Position numbers and translations under genes: made by a program
Notes under the pieces: model-generated
Database searches by the model: none
What the model was told of the DNA's origin: nothing
The model's input: the letters and a program-made list of their open reading frames with translations, nothing else
Part shown: one piece after another, positions 32,573 through 39,978 of the stretch
Position numbering within the stretch: the first letter of the stretch is position 1
Layout of the letters: each line of letters begins with the position of its first letter
Assembly: GCF_028475105.1 (NCBI RefSeq)
Contig: NZ_CP116936.1
Location: 4,339,501-4,403,500, forward strand
Direction of reading: 5' to 3'
DNA: 64,000 nt
Source: Micromonospora sp. LH3U1
Lineage (GTDB): Bacteria > Actinomycetota > Actinomycetes > Mycobacteriales > Micromonosporaceae

Positions 32573-32771
32573 TGGGCGAACTTAGCCACCGCCGCTGACC
32601 TGCGCAGCCGGTCATCTGCCCGATACCGCTCGCGCAAGGTCACTGCTAGTTTATTTATTGTGGGAAGCCCTCCGCCGGGGCACCGCAGTGACAGCCCGCA
32701 GTTCATTCCGGTCCTGACCACATCCGCGTTTCGCCTGTGACGCGGCCCTCCGAGGACGAGGGCCTGACTGG

Positions 32772-33075
32772 GTCCCGGCCGATAAGGCGTACACATCGAA
32801 GCGAACCCGGCTTACCCGCGACGGCGTTGGACAGGCGCCTGCAGCGGGTGGCGCGGAGGAGTGCCGTGGCCATCCCTGGCAAGGTGGAACCAGGACGCCC
32901 ACCTTCGGGCCAAGGGGTCCAAGGGCGGCCGGCCACCAGCTTCGACCCGCACGTCTACCAGCAGCGACACACCGTCGAGCGCGGCATCAACCGGCTCAAC
33001 CACAACGCGTGTCACTACCCGCTTCGACTCGCCGTCCGCTACGGAGCCTTCGACAAGCTCCACCTCACCCGGAGG
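32772..33075 (+). pseudogene. Degenerate IS5-family transposase remnant
   Basis: Pieces of an IS5/DDE transposase C-terminus appear in changing plus-strand frames: VPADKAYTSKRTR (32772-32810), AIPGKVE (about 32866-32886), NQDAHLRAKGSKGGRPPA (about 32888-32942), SFDPHVYQQRHTVERGINRL (about 32940-32998, with the catalytic Glu), TTRFDS and LAVRYGAFDKL up to about 33070. At least four frame changes separate them. No terminal inverted repeats or target duplication were seen, and the N-terminal part is absent. The insertion is old and inactive. Confidence 0.8.
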
Positions 33076-33240
33076 TCCTCACCTTTTCAAGTTCCCAGCC
33101 ATGTCACCAACGTCCATGGGCGAACGCACGGTCGCCGTCGCTCAGCACGGTCCCGATCAGCACGGTCGCGGCCTCGCCCTCCCGCCCACGGTCGTTCAGC
33201 GCTCGGGCCGGGTCTTGTGGCACCGGGGGGGTGCGATATC

Positions 33241-33252
33241 TTTCGCGCGAAA
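33241..33252. promoter_or_regulatory. 12-bp palindrome before lipoprotein gene
   Basis: TTTCGCGCGAAA is a perfect palindrome 21-32 bp before the lipoprotein start, following GATATC. It could be an operator overlapping the promoter. No dedicated regulator is adjacent. Confidence 0.3.
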
Positions 33253-33272
33253 TCGAGACGAGGACGGGATTC

Positions 33273-33914
33273 ATGGCGCGCACGATGCCGGCTGGCTCAG
33301 CGATCGTCGGCGCGCTGACGTCGGCGGTCCTGCTGTTCACGACCGGGTGTTCGGGGCAGGCCGACACCCCCACGTCGGCAGCGGCTGCGCAGCCGTCGCC
33401 CCCCGCCGCGGCGATGCGCATCGACAAGCCGGCCAAGCTCCTGGGCACCTGGACCGAGTCCGTGGATCGGGGTTTCCATGACCGTGCCGAGCAGCAGATG
33501 GGCACCTTCAAGAAGCTGCTCAGCGCTGGGCCCACCAGCGCGATGGGCACCGCCTACGTGCGGGCCGAAGAGGTGTACTCCCGAGAGCGCGGGCTGCACA
33601 TTCCCGACGACGACCAGCGAGTCGTCCTGATCAGTGCGGTGTCCGGCACGATCACCGACCCGACTGCGGCGCTGGACAAGACCTTCGCCGGGCTGCCGAA
33701 CGTCACCGGCGTGGGGCCGATTCCACCAGGCCCGCTGGGCGGGGTGGCCGGTTGCGGCATCATCCAAGCCAAGACGGGCATCCCCGTCGACATCTGCGTG
33801 TGGAGTGACCAGTACACGCTCGGCATGGTGACCTTCGTCGGTTTCACCCAGACGGATGACCCGCATGGTGTGTTCGGTCAGATTCGCGGCGAGCTGGAAC
33901 GCCCCGCGCGGTGA
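33273..33914 (+). CDS. Lipoprotein of unknown function
   Basis: The 213-residue protein has a lipoprotein signal (IVGALTSAVLLFTTGC, lipobox TTGC at about 24-27), a Ser/Ala/Pro linker and a globular part with RIDKPAKLLGTWTESVD, GPTSAMGTAYVRAEEVYSRERGLHIPDDDQRVVLISAVSG and CGIIQAKTGIPVDICVWSDQYTLGMVTFVGFT. Similar actinomycete proteins sit in the membrane with no known role. The ATG at 33273 follows GAGGACGG. The MerR-type promoter of the next gene starts only 2 bp after its stop, so the ABC transporter is transcribed separately. Confidence 0.75.
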   Translation: MARTMPAGSAIVGALTSAVLLFTTGCSGQADTPTSAAAAQPSPPAAAMRIDKPAKLLGTWTESVDRGFHDRAEQQMGTFKKLLSAGPTSAMGTAYVRAEEVYSRERGLHIPDDDQRVVLISAVSGTITDPTAALDKTFAGLPNVTGVGPIPPGPLGGVAGCGIIQAKTGIPVDICVWSDQYTLGMVTFVGFTQTDDPHGVFGQIRGELERPAR

Positions 33915-33915
33915 C

Positions 33916-33946
33916 TTGACCTCAAGCTCGGGTGAGGTCCTAACCT
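33916..33946 (+). promoter_or_regulatory. MerR-type promoter of the ABC exporter
   Basis: TTGACC (-35, 33916-33921) and TAACCT (-10, 33941-33946) are separated by 19 bp and bracket the dyad GACCTCA-8 bp-TGAGGTC (33918-33924, 33933-33939). This is the classic layout of MerR-family activated promoters. The gene start at 33966 follows a short leader with GGAGGT. Confidence 0.75.
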
Positions 33947-33965
33947 CCGGTATCGGAGGTAAGGC

Positions 33966-35858
33966 ATGAGCATGGAATTTACCGCGTGGACGTCGCTGCA
34001 CCACGCGATGAACGCGCAGGAAGAACGACCGCTGTCCCGTGTCACCCTGAAGCGCATCGTGGAATTCGCGCGGCCGCACCGGGCCCTGATCGTCAGGTTC
34101 CTGCTGTTGAGTGTGGTGACGGCGGTCCTCACGGTGGCGGCACCGGTCCTCGCCGGACGGGTGGTGGAGGCCATCGTGGACGGCGCCGACGGCGGCGTCG
34201 TGATCCGTTTGGCGGTGCTGATCGCCGTGATCGCCCTGGCCGAAGCCGGCCTGGGTCTGGTGACGCGGTTCCATTCCGCCAGCATCGGTGAGGGGCTCAT
34301 CGTCCAGCTGCGGACGGCCGTCTTCGACCACGTGCAGCGGATGCCGGTGGCGTTCTTCACCAGGACGCGGACCGGTGCGCTGGTCAGCCGCCTGAACAAC
34401 GACGTGATCGGTGCGCAGCGGGCCTTCAGCGACACCTTGTCCGGGGTGGTCGGCAATGCTGTCACCCTGGCACTGACGCTGGCGGTGATGCTCAGCTTCT
34501 CGTGGCAGATCACGGTGCTGGCGCTCGTGCTGCTGCCCATCTTCGTTCTCCCGGCGCGCCGGATGGGTTCGAAGCTCGCCCAGTTGCAGCGTGAGGCGGC
34601 CGAGCACAACGCGGCCATGAGCACGCGGATGACGGAACGCTTCTCCGCGCCCGGCGCGACCCTGGTCAAGCTGTACGGGCGGCCGGCCGAGGAGTCGGCC
34701 GAGTTCGCGGCGCGGGCGCGTCGGGTGCGGGACATCGGCATCCGTGCCGCCATGCTCCAGTGGGTCTTCATCACCGCGCTCACCGTCGTCGGCTCGCTGG
34801 CGCTGGCCCTGGTCTACGGGCTGGGCGGTCTCTACGCCCTCCGGGGCAGCCTCGACGCCGGGACCGTGGTCGCCCTCGCGCTGCTGCTGTCGCGCCTCTA
34901 CGCGCCGTTGACCTCGCTGGCCAGCGCTCGGGTGGAGGTGATGAGCGCGCTGGTGAGCTTCGAGAGGGTGTTCGAGATCCTCGACATCAAGCCGCTGATC
35001 CTCGACCGGCCCGACGCCCGCCCGCTTCCCGACGGGCCGGTCGCGGTGGAGTTCGACCGGGTACGGTTCGGCTACCCGTCAGCAGACAAGGTGTCGCTCG
35101 CGTCTCTCGAAGACGTGGTGAAGCTCGATGCCCGCAGCGGCGAGGAAGTGCTGCACGGGGTGTCGTTCCGCGCCGAGGCGGGGCAGATGGTCGCCCTCGT
35201 CGGCTCCTCCGGGGCGGGCAAGTCGACGATCGCGCAGCTGGTCCCCCGCCTGTACGACGTCGAGGACGGCGCGGTGAAACTCGCCGACGTCGACGTACGC
35301 GACCTGTCGGCCGAGTCGATCCGGACGGCGCTGGGCGTGGTCACCCAGGACGGGCATCTCTTCCACGAGAGCATCCGCGCCAACCTGGCGTTCGCTCAGC
35401 CGGACGCGACCGAGGACGAGATGTGGGAGGTGCTCCGCCGGGCCCGCCTCGACGACCTGATCCGCTCGCTTCCGGATGGGCTCGACACCGTCGTCGGCGA
35501 ACGCGGATACCGCCTGTCGGGCGGGGAACGGCAACGGCTCACCATCGCGCGACTGCTGCTGGCCCGTCCGCGCGTGGTCATCCTGGACGAGGCCACCGCG
35601 CATCTCGACTCCACCTCCGAGGCTGCGGTTCAGGAGGCCCTCGCCGAAGCCCTGACCGGCCGGACGAGCGTGGTCATCGCGCACCGGCTCTCCACCATCC
35701 GCGCGGCCGACCAGATCCTCGTCGTCGAAGACGGACGCATCGTCGAGCGTGGGCGACACGGCGACCTGCTCGCCGCCGGCGGCCGGTATCAGGAGTTGTA
35801 TCGCACCCAGTTCGACCAGGACCAGCCGGCGGTCCGCGAGCAACGGGTCGCCATCTGA
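33966..35858 (+). CDS. ABC exporter, fused membrane and ATPase domains
   Basis: The 630-residue half-transporter has six membrane helices (about 40-350: LIVRFLLLSVVTAVLTVAAPVLAG and on) and an ATPase domain with Walker A GSSGAGKST (about 412-420), signature LSGGERQR (about 517), Walker B VVILDEA and the switch His in VVIAHRLST. It works as a homodimer in the inner membrane and exports lipids, drugs or peptides; the cargo is unknown. A MerR-type promoter directly upstream implies induction by the pumped compound or by a stress signal. The ATG at 33966 has GGAGGT 7 bases before it. Confidence 0.93.
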   Translation: MSMEFTAWTSLHHAMNAQEERPLSRVTLKRIVEFARPHRALIVRFLLLSVVTAVLTVAAPVLAGRVVEAIVDGADGGVVIRLAVLIAVIALAEAGLGLVTRFHSASIGEGLIVQLRTAVFDHVQRMPVAFFTRTRTGALVSRLNNDVIGAQRAFSDTLSGVVGNAVTLALTLAVMLSFSWQITVLALVLLPIFVLPARRMGSKLAQLQREAAEHNAAMSTRMTERFSAPGATLVKLYGRPAEESAEFAARARRVRDIGIRAAMLQWVFITALTVVGSLALALVYGLGGLYALRGSLDAGTVVALALLLSRLYAPLTSLASARVEVMSALVSFERVFEILDIKPLILDRPDARPLPDGPVAVEFDRVRFGYPSADKVSLASLEDVVKLDARSGEEVLHGVSFRAEAGQMVALVGSSGAGKSTIAQLVPRLYDVEDGAVKLADVDVRDLSAESIRTALGVVTQDGHLFHESIRANLAFAQPDATEDEMWEVLRRARLDDLIRSLPDGLDTVVGERGYRLSGGERQRLTIARLLLARPRVVILDEATAHLDSTSEAAVQEALAEALTGRTSVVIAHRLSTIRAADQILVVEDGRIVERGRHGDLLAAGGRYQELYRTQFDQDQPAVREQRVAI

Positions 35859-35900
35859 CGGTCCTCCCGTACCTGAGTCAGGGGCGCGCCTGCTCAGACT

Positions 35901-35949
35901 CGATGCCGCCGCCCGCCCCGGGTGATCCCCGTGGCGGGCGGCGGCATCG
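35901..35949. terminator. Bidirectional stem-loop terminator
   Basis: Perfect 17-bp arms (35901-35917 and 35933-35949) with a 15-base loop, between the convergent ABC exporter and PepSY genes. Confidence 0.8.
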
Positions 35950-35954
35950 GGCGG

Positions 35955-36482
35955 TCAGTCGTCGTCGGAGCTGTCGTCGTCGTCATCGTCGTCGGACTGG
36001 TCGTCATCGTCGGACTGGTCGTCACCGTCGTCGTCGACCGGCTCCTGCTCGGCCTTGACCACCGAGCCGTTGTCCCGGTCGACGTCCACCTCGTGCTCGG
36101 TGTCGCCCGCGACGATCTCGACGCTCCACACCGGTCGACCGTGCTCCTGCTCGGCCTCGACCTCGACGATCCGACCGCCACCGGCCTTGGCGAGCGCGAT
36201 CTCACCGGCGCGCTTCTCGTCGACCGCGCTGCCGGCCGGCGGAGTGCCGGTCGACGGCGTACTCGATGGGGTGCCGCTCGACGGCGTACCGCTGGTCCCC
36301 GGCGCGGCCGTGGTGGCGCTGTCGTCCGGCGCGTCCGTGGCCGTTGGGGCAACGGTTACCGCGGCGAGTGCCGTGCCGCCCGCCCGGGAGCCGTTCGCGG
36401 CGTTGACGCCCAGCGCGACCCCGGCCACCGCCAGCACCGCCGACCCGCCGACCGTCGCCAGAAGCAGATTGGTGCGCTTCAT
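35955..36482 (-). CDS. Exported PepSY-domain protein with poly-Asp tail
   Basis: The 175-residue protein has an N-terminal signal/anchor (NLLLATVGGSAVLAVAGVALG), a Thr/Ser/Pro-rich linker (about 45-85) and a PepSY domain (about 88-150: DEKRAGEIALAKAGGGRIVEVEAEQEHGRPVWSVEIVAG, then HEVDVDRDNGSVV). It ends in a striking run of about 26 residues made almost only of Asp and Ser, which could bind cations or cell-wall material. PepSY proteins often accompany two-component systems that sense envelope stress; a response-regulator-like box upstream supports that here. The ATG at 36482 is chosen; a GTG at 36494 with GAGGAAAG is possible. Confidence 0.82.
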   Translation of the reverse strand: MKRTNLLLATVGGSAVLAVAGVALGVNAANGSRAGGTALAAVTVAPTATDAPDDSATTAAPGTSGTPSSGTPSSTPSTGTPPAGSAVDEKRAGEIALAKAGGGRIVEVEAEQEHGRPVWSVEIVAGDTEHEVDVDRDNGSVVKAEQEPVDDDGDDQSDDDDQSDDDDDDDSSDDD

Positions 36483-36554
36483 CGTGGTGTCCACCTTTCC
36501 TCGGTTGTCGACTCCGAGGATCGGCCAGATTGGGATAGCACCGCGCTGTCCAGA

Positions 36555-36572
36555 CGCTAAGGCCGGGTTAAG
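36555..36572. promoter_or_regulatory. Shared box 1: likely response-regulator site before PepSY gene
   Basis: Read on the minus strand, CTTAACCCGGCCTTAGCG lies 73-90 bp upstream of the PepSY start. It matches the box at 39317-39334 in 15 of 18 positions, with TTAACC and CCTTAGCG conserved. The simplest reading is two targets of the response regulator encoded at 38581-39276. Confidence 0.5.
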
Positions 36573-36603
36573 CCCCGAGGTAACGGCAGCGCCGAATCCG
36601 TCT

Positions 36604-36652
36604 GAATCTTGGACAGTTTCCGTCAGCGGCTAACGGAAACTGTCCAAGATTC
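36604..36652. repeat. Palindromic repeat (copy 2 of the 9700 family)
   Basis: The arms 36604-36625 and 36631-36652 pair in 21 of 22 positions, with a 5-base centre. The arm core ATCTTGGACAGTTTCCGT is identical to that at 9700-9750. It lies between the PepSY promoter region and the end of the DUF5872 gene, both on the minus strand, so it follows the DUF5872 gene and may end its transcript. Confidence 0.85.
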
Positions 36653-36711
36653 GCGATTTCGCTGGATGGCGGGCCTGATCGGCGTGCCTAAGAACAGACG
36701 GGGGTGGTGGG

Positions 36712-37266
36712 TCAGCCGCGCCGGTTGAGTTCCGCTTCGAGCCGCTGGATGAGCGTCTTGCGGTCCTTGCCCGCGTGCTCGTTGCGCAGTGCGGTCTTGA
36801 GCTGTCGCGTGTCGAGGCCACGGACCAGCTTCGCCGCCTCAGCGACCGACATCTCCGACATGCGGCCGGCCGTGGTGGCATCCTTACGCGCTCGCTTGGC
36901 TGGCCCGGTGTTGGCGACGTACTGCTTGCCGGACCGGGACGCTTCGCGCTTCTTGGTATCGGTCGCGCGCTTCTGGCTGTCCGACATCTCGTCCCAAGCC
37001 TTCTTGGGCAGGTAACGACTCGTCGTGCCGCCCTTGCGCGCACGAGTGTCGCCCTCTTTCGTCTGCCACTTCTCGTTGCCCCAGCGCTGGAGCGACTTCT
37101 GCCGCTCGTCCTTTTCGCCCAGGAATCCCCCTCCGCGCTTCTTGTACTCCTGGGTGACCAGCTGTGACTTGCGCGCCGACCACTGCCCCGGCCTGCCGCC
37201 CTTGTCGGAAGCCTTGATCTCTTCCTTGATCTGCTCTCTGAGCTCGGGTTTCGTGTACCGCGCCAT
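36712..37266 (-). CDS. DUF5872-domain basic protein
   Basis: The 184-residue protein is very rich in Lys and Arg. Its central part reads WSARKSQLVTQEYKKRGGGFLGEKDERQKSLQRWGNEKWQTKEG, then RYLPKKAWDEMSDSQKRATDTKKREASRSGKQYV, a pattern matching DUF5872, found in bacteria, algae and some phages. The C-terminal 45 residues (MSVAEAAKLVRGLDTRQLKTALRNEHAGKDRKTLIQRLEAEL) form a helical repeat resembling a SAP-like or Rho-N-like nucleic-acid-binding module. A nucleic-acid role is therefore plausible but unproved. The ATG at 37266 lacks a clear ribosome site. It lies 28 bp after the histidine kinase stop. Confidence 0.75.
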   Translation of the reverse strand: MARYTKPELREQIKEEIKASDKGGRPGQWSARKSQLVTQEYKKRGGGFLGEKDERQKSLQRWGNEKWQTKEGDTRARKGGTTSRYLPKKAWDEMSDSQKRATDTKKREASRSGKQYVANTGPAKRARKDATTAGRMSEMSVAEAAKLVRGLDTRQLKTALRNEHAGKDRKTLIQRLEAELNRRG

Positions 37267-37294
37267 AGGTGGCAGCTACCCGGGGGCGTGGCGG

Positions 37295-38584
37295 CTATGC
37301 CTCCCGGGGCGACGTCGGTGGTCCGAGCCGGAGCAACACCTCTGCCCCGCCGTCCGGGCCGGCCCGCAGCTCCAGCCGACCGCCGCCGGCCTGCGCGGCA
37401 CGCCGGGCGATGTCCAGGCCGAGGCCCGTCGACCCGGCCGCGCTGGCGCCGCGCCGGACCGCGCCCGCCGGCATGCCCGGGCCCTCGTCGGCGACGGTGA
37501 GGACCACCTCCCCCGCGTCGCGCGCGAGCCGGACGGCGAACGGCGTCCCGTCGGGGGTGTGCGCGAAGACGTTGCCGAGCAGGGCGTCCACGGCCGCCGT
37601 CAGGTCGTCGGCGGCCACGCCGACAGGGAGCGGGCCGGGCGCCAGGTCGAGGGTGACGGCCCGGCCGGTGTCCTCGGCCAGCACCGACCAGAACGCGACC
37701 CGGTCGGCGACGATCGCCGCCGCGTCCGAATCGGCCGGTTCCGCCGTCGGTGAGTGGCGCCACCGGGCCTGCCGGATCAGCCCGGTGACCGCCCGTTCGA
37801 GGCCGTCGGCGGCGGCGGTGATCCGGGTGGCGTCGTCCGGGTCACGCAACGATTCCGCCTCCAGCCGCAACGCCGTCAGCGGCGTACGCAACCGGTGCGA
37901 CAGGTCGGCGACCTGTTCACGCTCCTGCACCAGGAGCACCTGGATCCGGGTGGCGAGATGGTTGAGCGCACCGGCCACCTCGCGCAGCTCAGCCGGGCCC
38001 GCTGGCGTGACCCGGGCGTCCAGCTCGGCGTTGGCCAGCCGGTGCGAGACGTCGGAGAGGTCGCTGATCGGCCGGACCAGTGTGCGCGCCAGCCGGTCGG
38101 CGACAAGCAGCCCGATCAGCACGAGGATCACGCCGAGCAGCGCCAGCACCAGCCAGGCACGGGTGACCCCGGCGGTCAGCTCGTGCTGCGGCACCACGAT
38201 CCGGATCACCCCGGTGCCGTCCGCCCGCCCCTGCACGGCGATCACCACCTCCCGGCCGGCCGCCGACTCCCCGGTGAGGCTCTGCCCGCGCGCGGCCAGG
38301 GCCACCGCGGGCGTACGAGGTGTCTGGGCGCCCAGCACCGTCCCGTCGGGCAGGAAGACGCTCACCGCGCGTCCGGACTCCGCGGCGAGTTGTTCGACGG
38401 TGAGCCGGATGGTCGTCGCGTCGGCGGTACCGACCACCGGCACCAGGCTCTGCGCGTCGGCGGTGGCCCGAACGGTGGCCCGGTCCTCGGCGACGGTGCG
38501 GACCAGCAGCGCCAGCGGCACCAGGAACGCGATGAGGGTGAGCACGCTGACCGCGGCGACCAGCAGCGCGAGCCGGGCCCTCAC
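37295..38584 (-). CDS. Sensor histidine kinase
   Basis: The 429-residue protein has two membrane helices (about 5-30 and 144-164), an outside sensor of about 110 residues, a HAMP region (about 165-215), the phosphoacceptor helix DLSHRLRTPLTAL with His230, and a CA domain with N box ALLGNVFAHTPDGTPF and G boxes DEGPGMP and GSTGLGLDIARR. It autophosphorylates and passes phosphate to the response regulator encoded just upstream; the two genes overlap by 4 bp. The PepSY gene 1.1 kb downstream on the same strand is a likely target or accessory sensor. Confidence 0.93.
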   Translation of the reverse strand: MRARLALLVAAVSVLTLIAFLVPLALLVRTVAEDRATVRATADAQSLVPVVGTADATTIRLTVEQLAAESGRAVSVFLPDGTVLGAQTPRTPAVALAARGQSLTGESAAGREVVIAVQGRADGTGVIRIVVPQHELTAGVTRAWLVLALLGVILVLIGLLVADRLARTLVRPISDLSDVSHRLANAELDARVTPAGPAELREVAGALNHLATRIQVLLVQEREQVADLSHRLRTPLTALRLEAESLRDPDDATRITAAADGLERAVTGLIRQARWRHSPTAEPADSDAAAIVADRVAFWSVLAEDTGRAVTLDLAPGPLPVGVAADDLTAAVDALLGNVFAHTPDGTPFAVRLARDAGEVVLTVADEGPGMPAGAVRRGASAAGSTGLGLDIARRAAQAGGGRLELRAGPDGGAEVLLRLGPPTSPREA

Positions 38585-39276
38585 GGCTGCGCCGCCGGCG
38601 CTTCGAGGCGCACCCCGACACCACGCACGGTGTGCAGGAAGCGGGGCTGCTGGGCGCTCTCGCCCAACTTTCGGCGCAACCAGGACAGGTGCACGTCGAC
38701 AGTCTTGTCGGCGCCGCCGTACGGGATCTGCCAGACCTCGGTGAGCAGCTCACGTTTGGTGACCACCTGGCCGGGCCGGCCGGCGAGGTGGTGCAGCAGG
38801 TCGAACTCGCGGGGCGTCAGCTCGACCGCAACGCCGTCCAGGGTGACCTGTCGGGCTCGGGGGTCGACGCGTAACCCGCCGACGACGAGCGCCGGGTCCT
38901 GCGCGTCCGCGCCGACGGGGCCTCGCCGCAGCACCGCCCGGACGCGGGCGTCGAGCTGCGCCGCGGTGAACGGCTTCACCACGTAGTCGTCGGCACCCGC
39001 GTCGAGCACCCGTACGATCTCCGCTTCGTCGTCACGCGCGGTGGCCACGATGACCGGCACCGAGCTGACCGCGCGCAGCATCCGCAGCAGCTCGCGTCCG
39101 TCCAGGTCGGGCAGGCCCAGGTCGAGCACGACGAGGTCGGGACGGTCCTCCAGGGCGTCGCGGAGCCCGGCCATCGCGGTCGAGGCGGCGGCCACCGCAT
39201 GGCCGCGTTCCCGCAACGCCCGGATCAGCGGGGTACGGATGGTCAGGTCATCCTCGATGAGCAGCAGGCGGGCCAC
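38581..39276 (-). CDS. OmpR/PhoB-family response regulator
   Basis: The 231-residue protein has a receiver domain (about 1-115) with acidic pocket IEDD at 7-10, phosphoacceptor Asp52 in VVLDLGLPDLDG, and Lys in DYVVKPF, and a C-terminal winged helix (about 130-225) with LTPREFDLLHHLAGRPGQVVTKRELLTEVW and VDVHLSWLRRKLGE. The GTG at 39276 is used because it opens directly on the first receiver strand; an upstream extension has no family match. A box at 39317-39334, shared with the PepSY promoter, lies 41 bp before it and points to self-regulation. Confidence 0.93.
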   Translation of the reverse strand: MARLLLIEDDLTIRTPLIRALRERGHAVAAASTAMAGLRDALEDRPDLVVLDLGLPDLDGRELLRMLRAVSSVPVIVATARDDEAEIVRVLDAGADDYVVKPFTAAQLDARVRAVLRRGPVGADAQDPALVVGGLRVDPRARQVTLDGVAVELTPREFDLLHHLAGRPGQVVTKRELLTEVWQIPYGGADKTVDVHLSWLRRKLGESAQQPRFLHTVRGVGVRLEAPAAQP

Positions 39277-39316
39277 AGCTGGCAGGCTAACCGCTGCGGC
39301 TGGCAGTGCGGCGCGC

Positions 39317-39334
39317 GTTAACCATGCCTTAGCG
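39317..39334. promoter_or_regulatory. Shared box 2: likely response-regulator site
   Basis: GTTAACCATGCCTTAGCG lies between the divergent response regulator (start 39276) and small exported protein (start 39379). It agrees with the box at 36555-36572 (reverse strand) in 15 of 18 positions. It is placed to control both flanking genes. Confidence 0.5.
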
Positions 39335-39378
39335 TCCCGATGTGCCGACGACAACGATGGATCGGGGATAGTCAGGGG

Positions 39379-39837
39379 ATGGGCCGTCGTTCGATCCTCG
39401 TCGCCACCGGTTGGGTGGCCACCGCCGCCGTGGCGACCCTGATCGGGTTGGGCGCGATCCGGCTGGTGGGTGAGAGCATCACCGGCACGCCGGGCGGGGT
39501 GCGCAGCGAGGCCGAGATCGAACGGGCGCTCGCCTCGCCCGAGCCGGCGCCCACCAGCACCGCCTCACCCGGGCCGGGGACGACGGGCACCGCCGCACCG
39601 AGCGCCAGTTCCGGGGTCCGCCGAGGGTTCGCCACCGACGGCGGCACGGCCGTGGCCGAGTGCGGTGCCGGTGGCGTACGCCTCGTCTCCTGGGCCCCCG
39701 CGCAGGGCTACCGGGTCCACGATGTGGACCGGGGCCCGGACGACGACGTCGAGGTCACGTTCGAGGGGTCGACCCGCAAGTACGAGTTGAAGGTGCGCTG
39801 CATCGGCTCAGAGCCCGTCGCCGTAGCCGACGACTAG
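39379..39837 (+). CDS. Small membrane-anchored hypothetical protein
   Basis: The 152-residue protein has an N-terminal membrane helix (LVATGWVATAAVATLIGLGAIRLV), a Pro/Ala/Ser/Thr linker (about 50-80) and a short outside domain with FATDGGTAVAECGAGGVRLVSWAPAQGYRVHDVDRGPDDDVEVTFEG and a second Cys near the end, probably a disulfide pair. No family function is known to me. It is divergent from the two-component operon across a 102-bp gap holding a shared box, so it is probably a target or a signal-input partner of that system. The ATG at 39379 follows TCAGGGG. Confidence 0.75.
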   Translation: MGRRSILVATGWVATAAVATLIGLGAIRLVGESITGTPGGVRSEAEIERALASPEPAPTSTASPGPGTTGTAAPSASSGVRRGFATDGGTAVAECGAGGVRLVSWAPAQGYRVHDVDRGPDDDVEVTFEGSTRKYELKVRCIGSEPVAVADD

Positions 39838-39878
39838 CGCAACATCTGACTCCCCCAGGGCCCTCAGCTCCCGGGCCC

Positions 39879-39951
39879 CGCGATCTTGCAGGTTCGGTCG
39901 CCGTTTTGCGTGACATGCCCCTTAGATCGGGGCAGAAAGTGCAAGATCGCG
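39879..39951. repeat. Nested palindromic element with 12-bp outer arms
   Basis: Outer arms CGCGATCTTGCA (39879-39890) and TGCAAGATCGCG (39940-39951) pair perfectly and can be extended outward with mismatches; inside, TGCCCC and GGGGCA form a second hairpin around 39917-39934. It lies between convergent genes and may end both transcripts. The GATCTTG start resembles the 9700/36604 family, but the interior is different. Confidence 0.7.
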
Positions 39952-39978
39952 CGGGCCGAGGGGGCCATGGCGTTGCGG

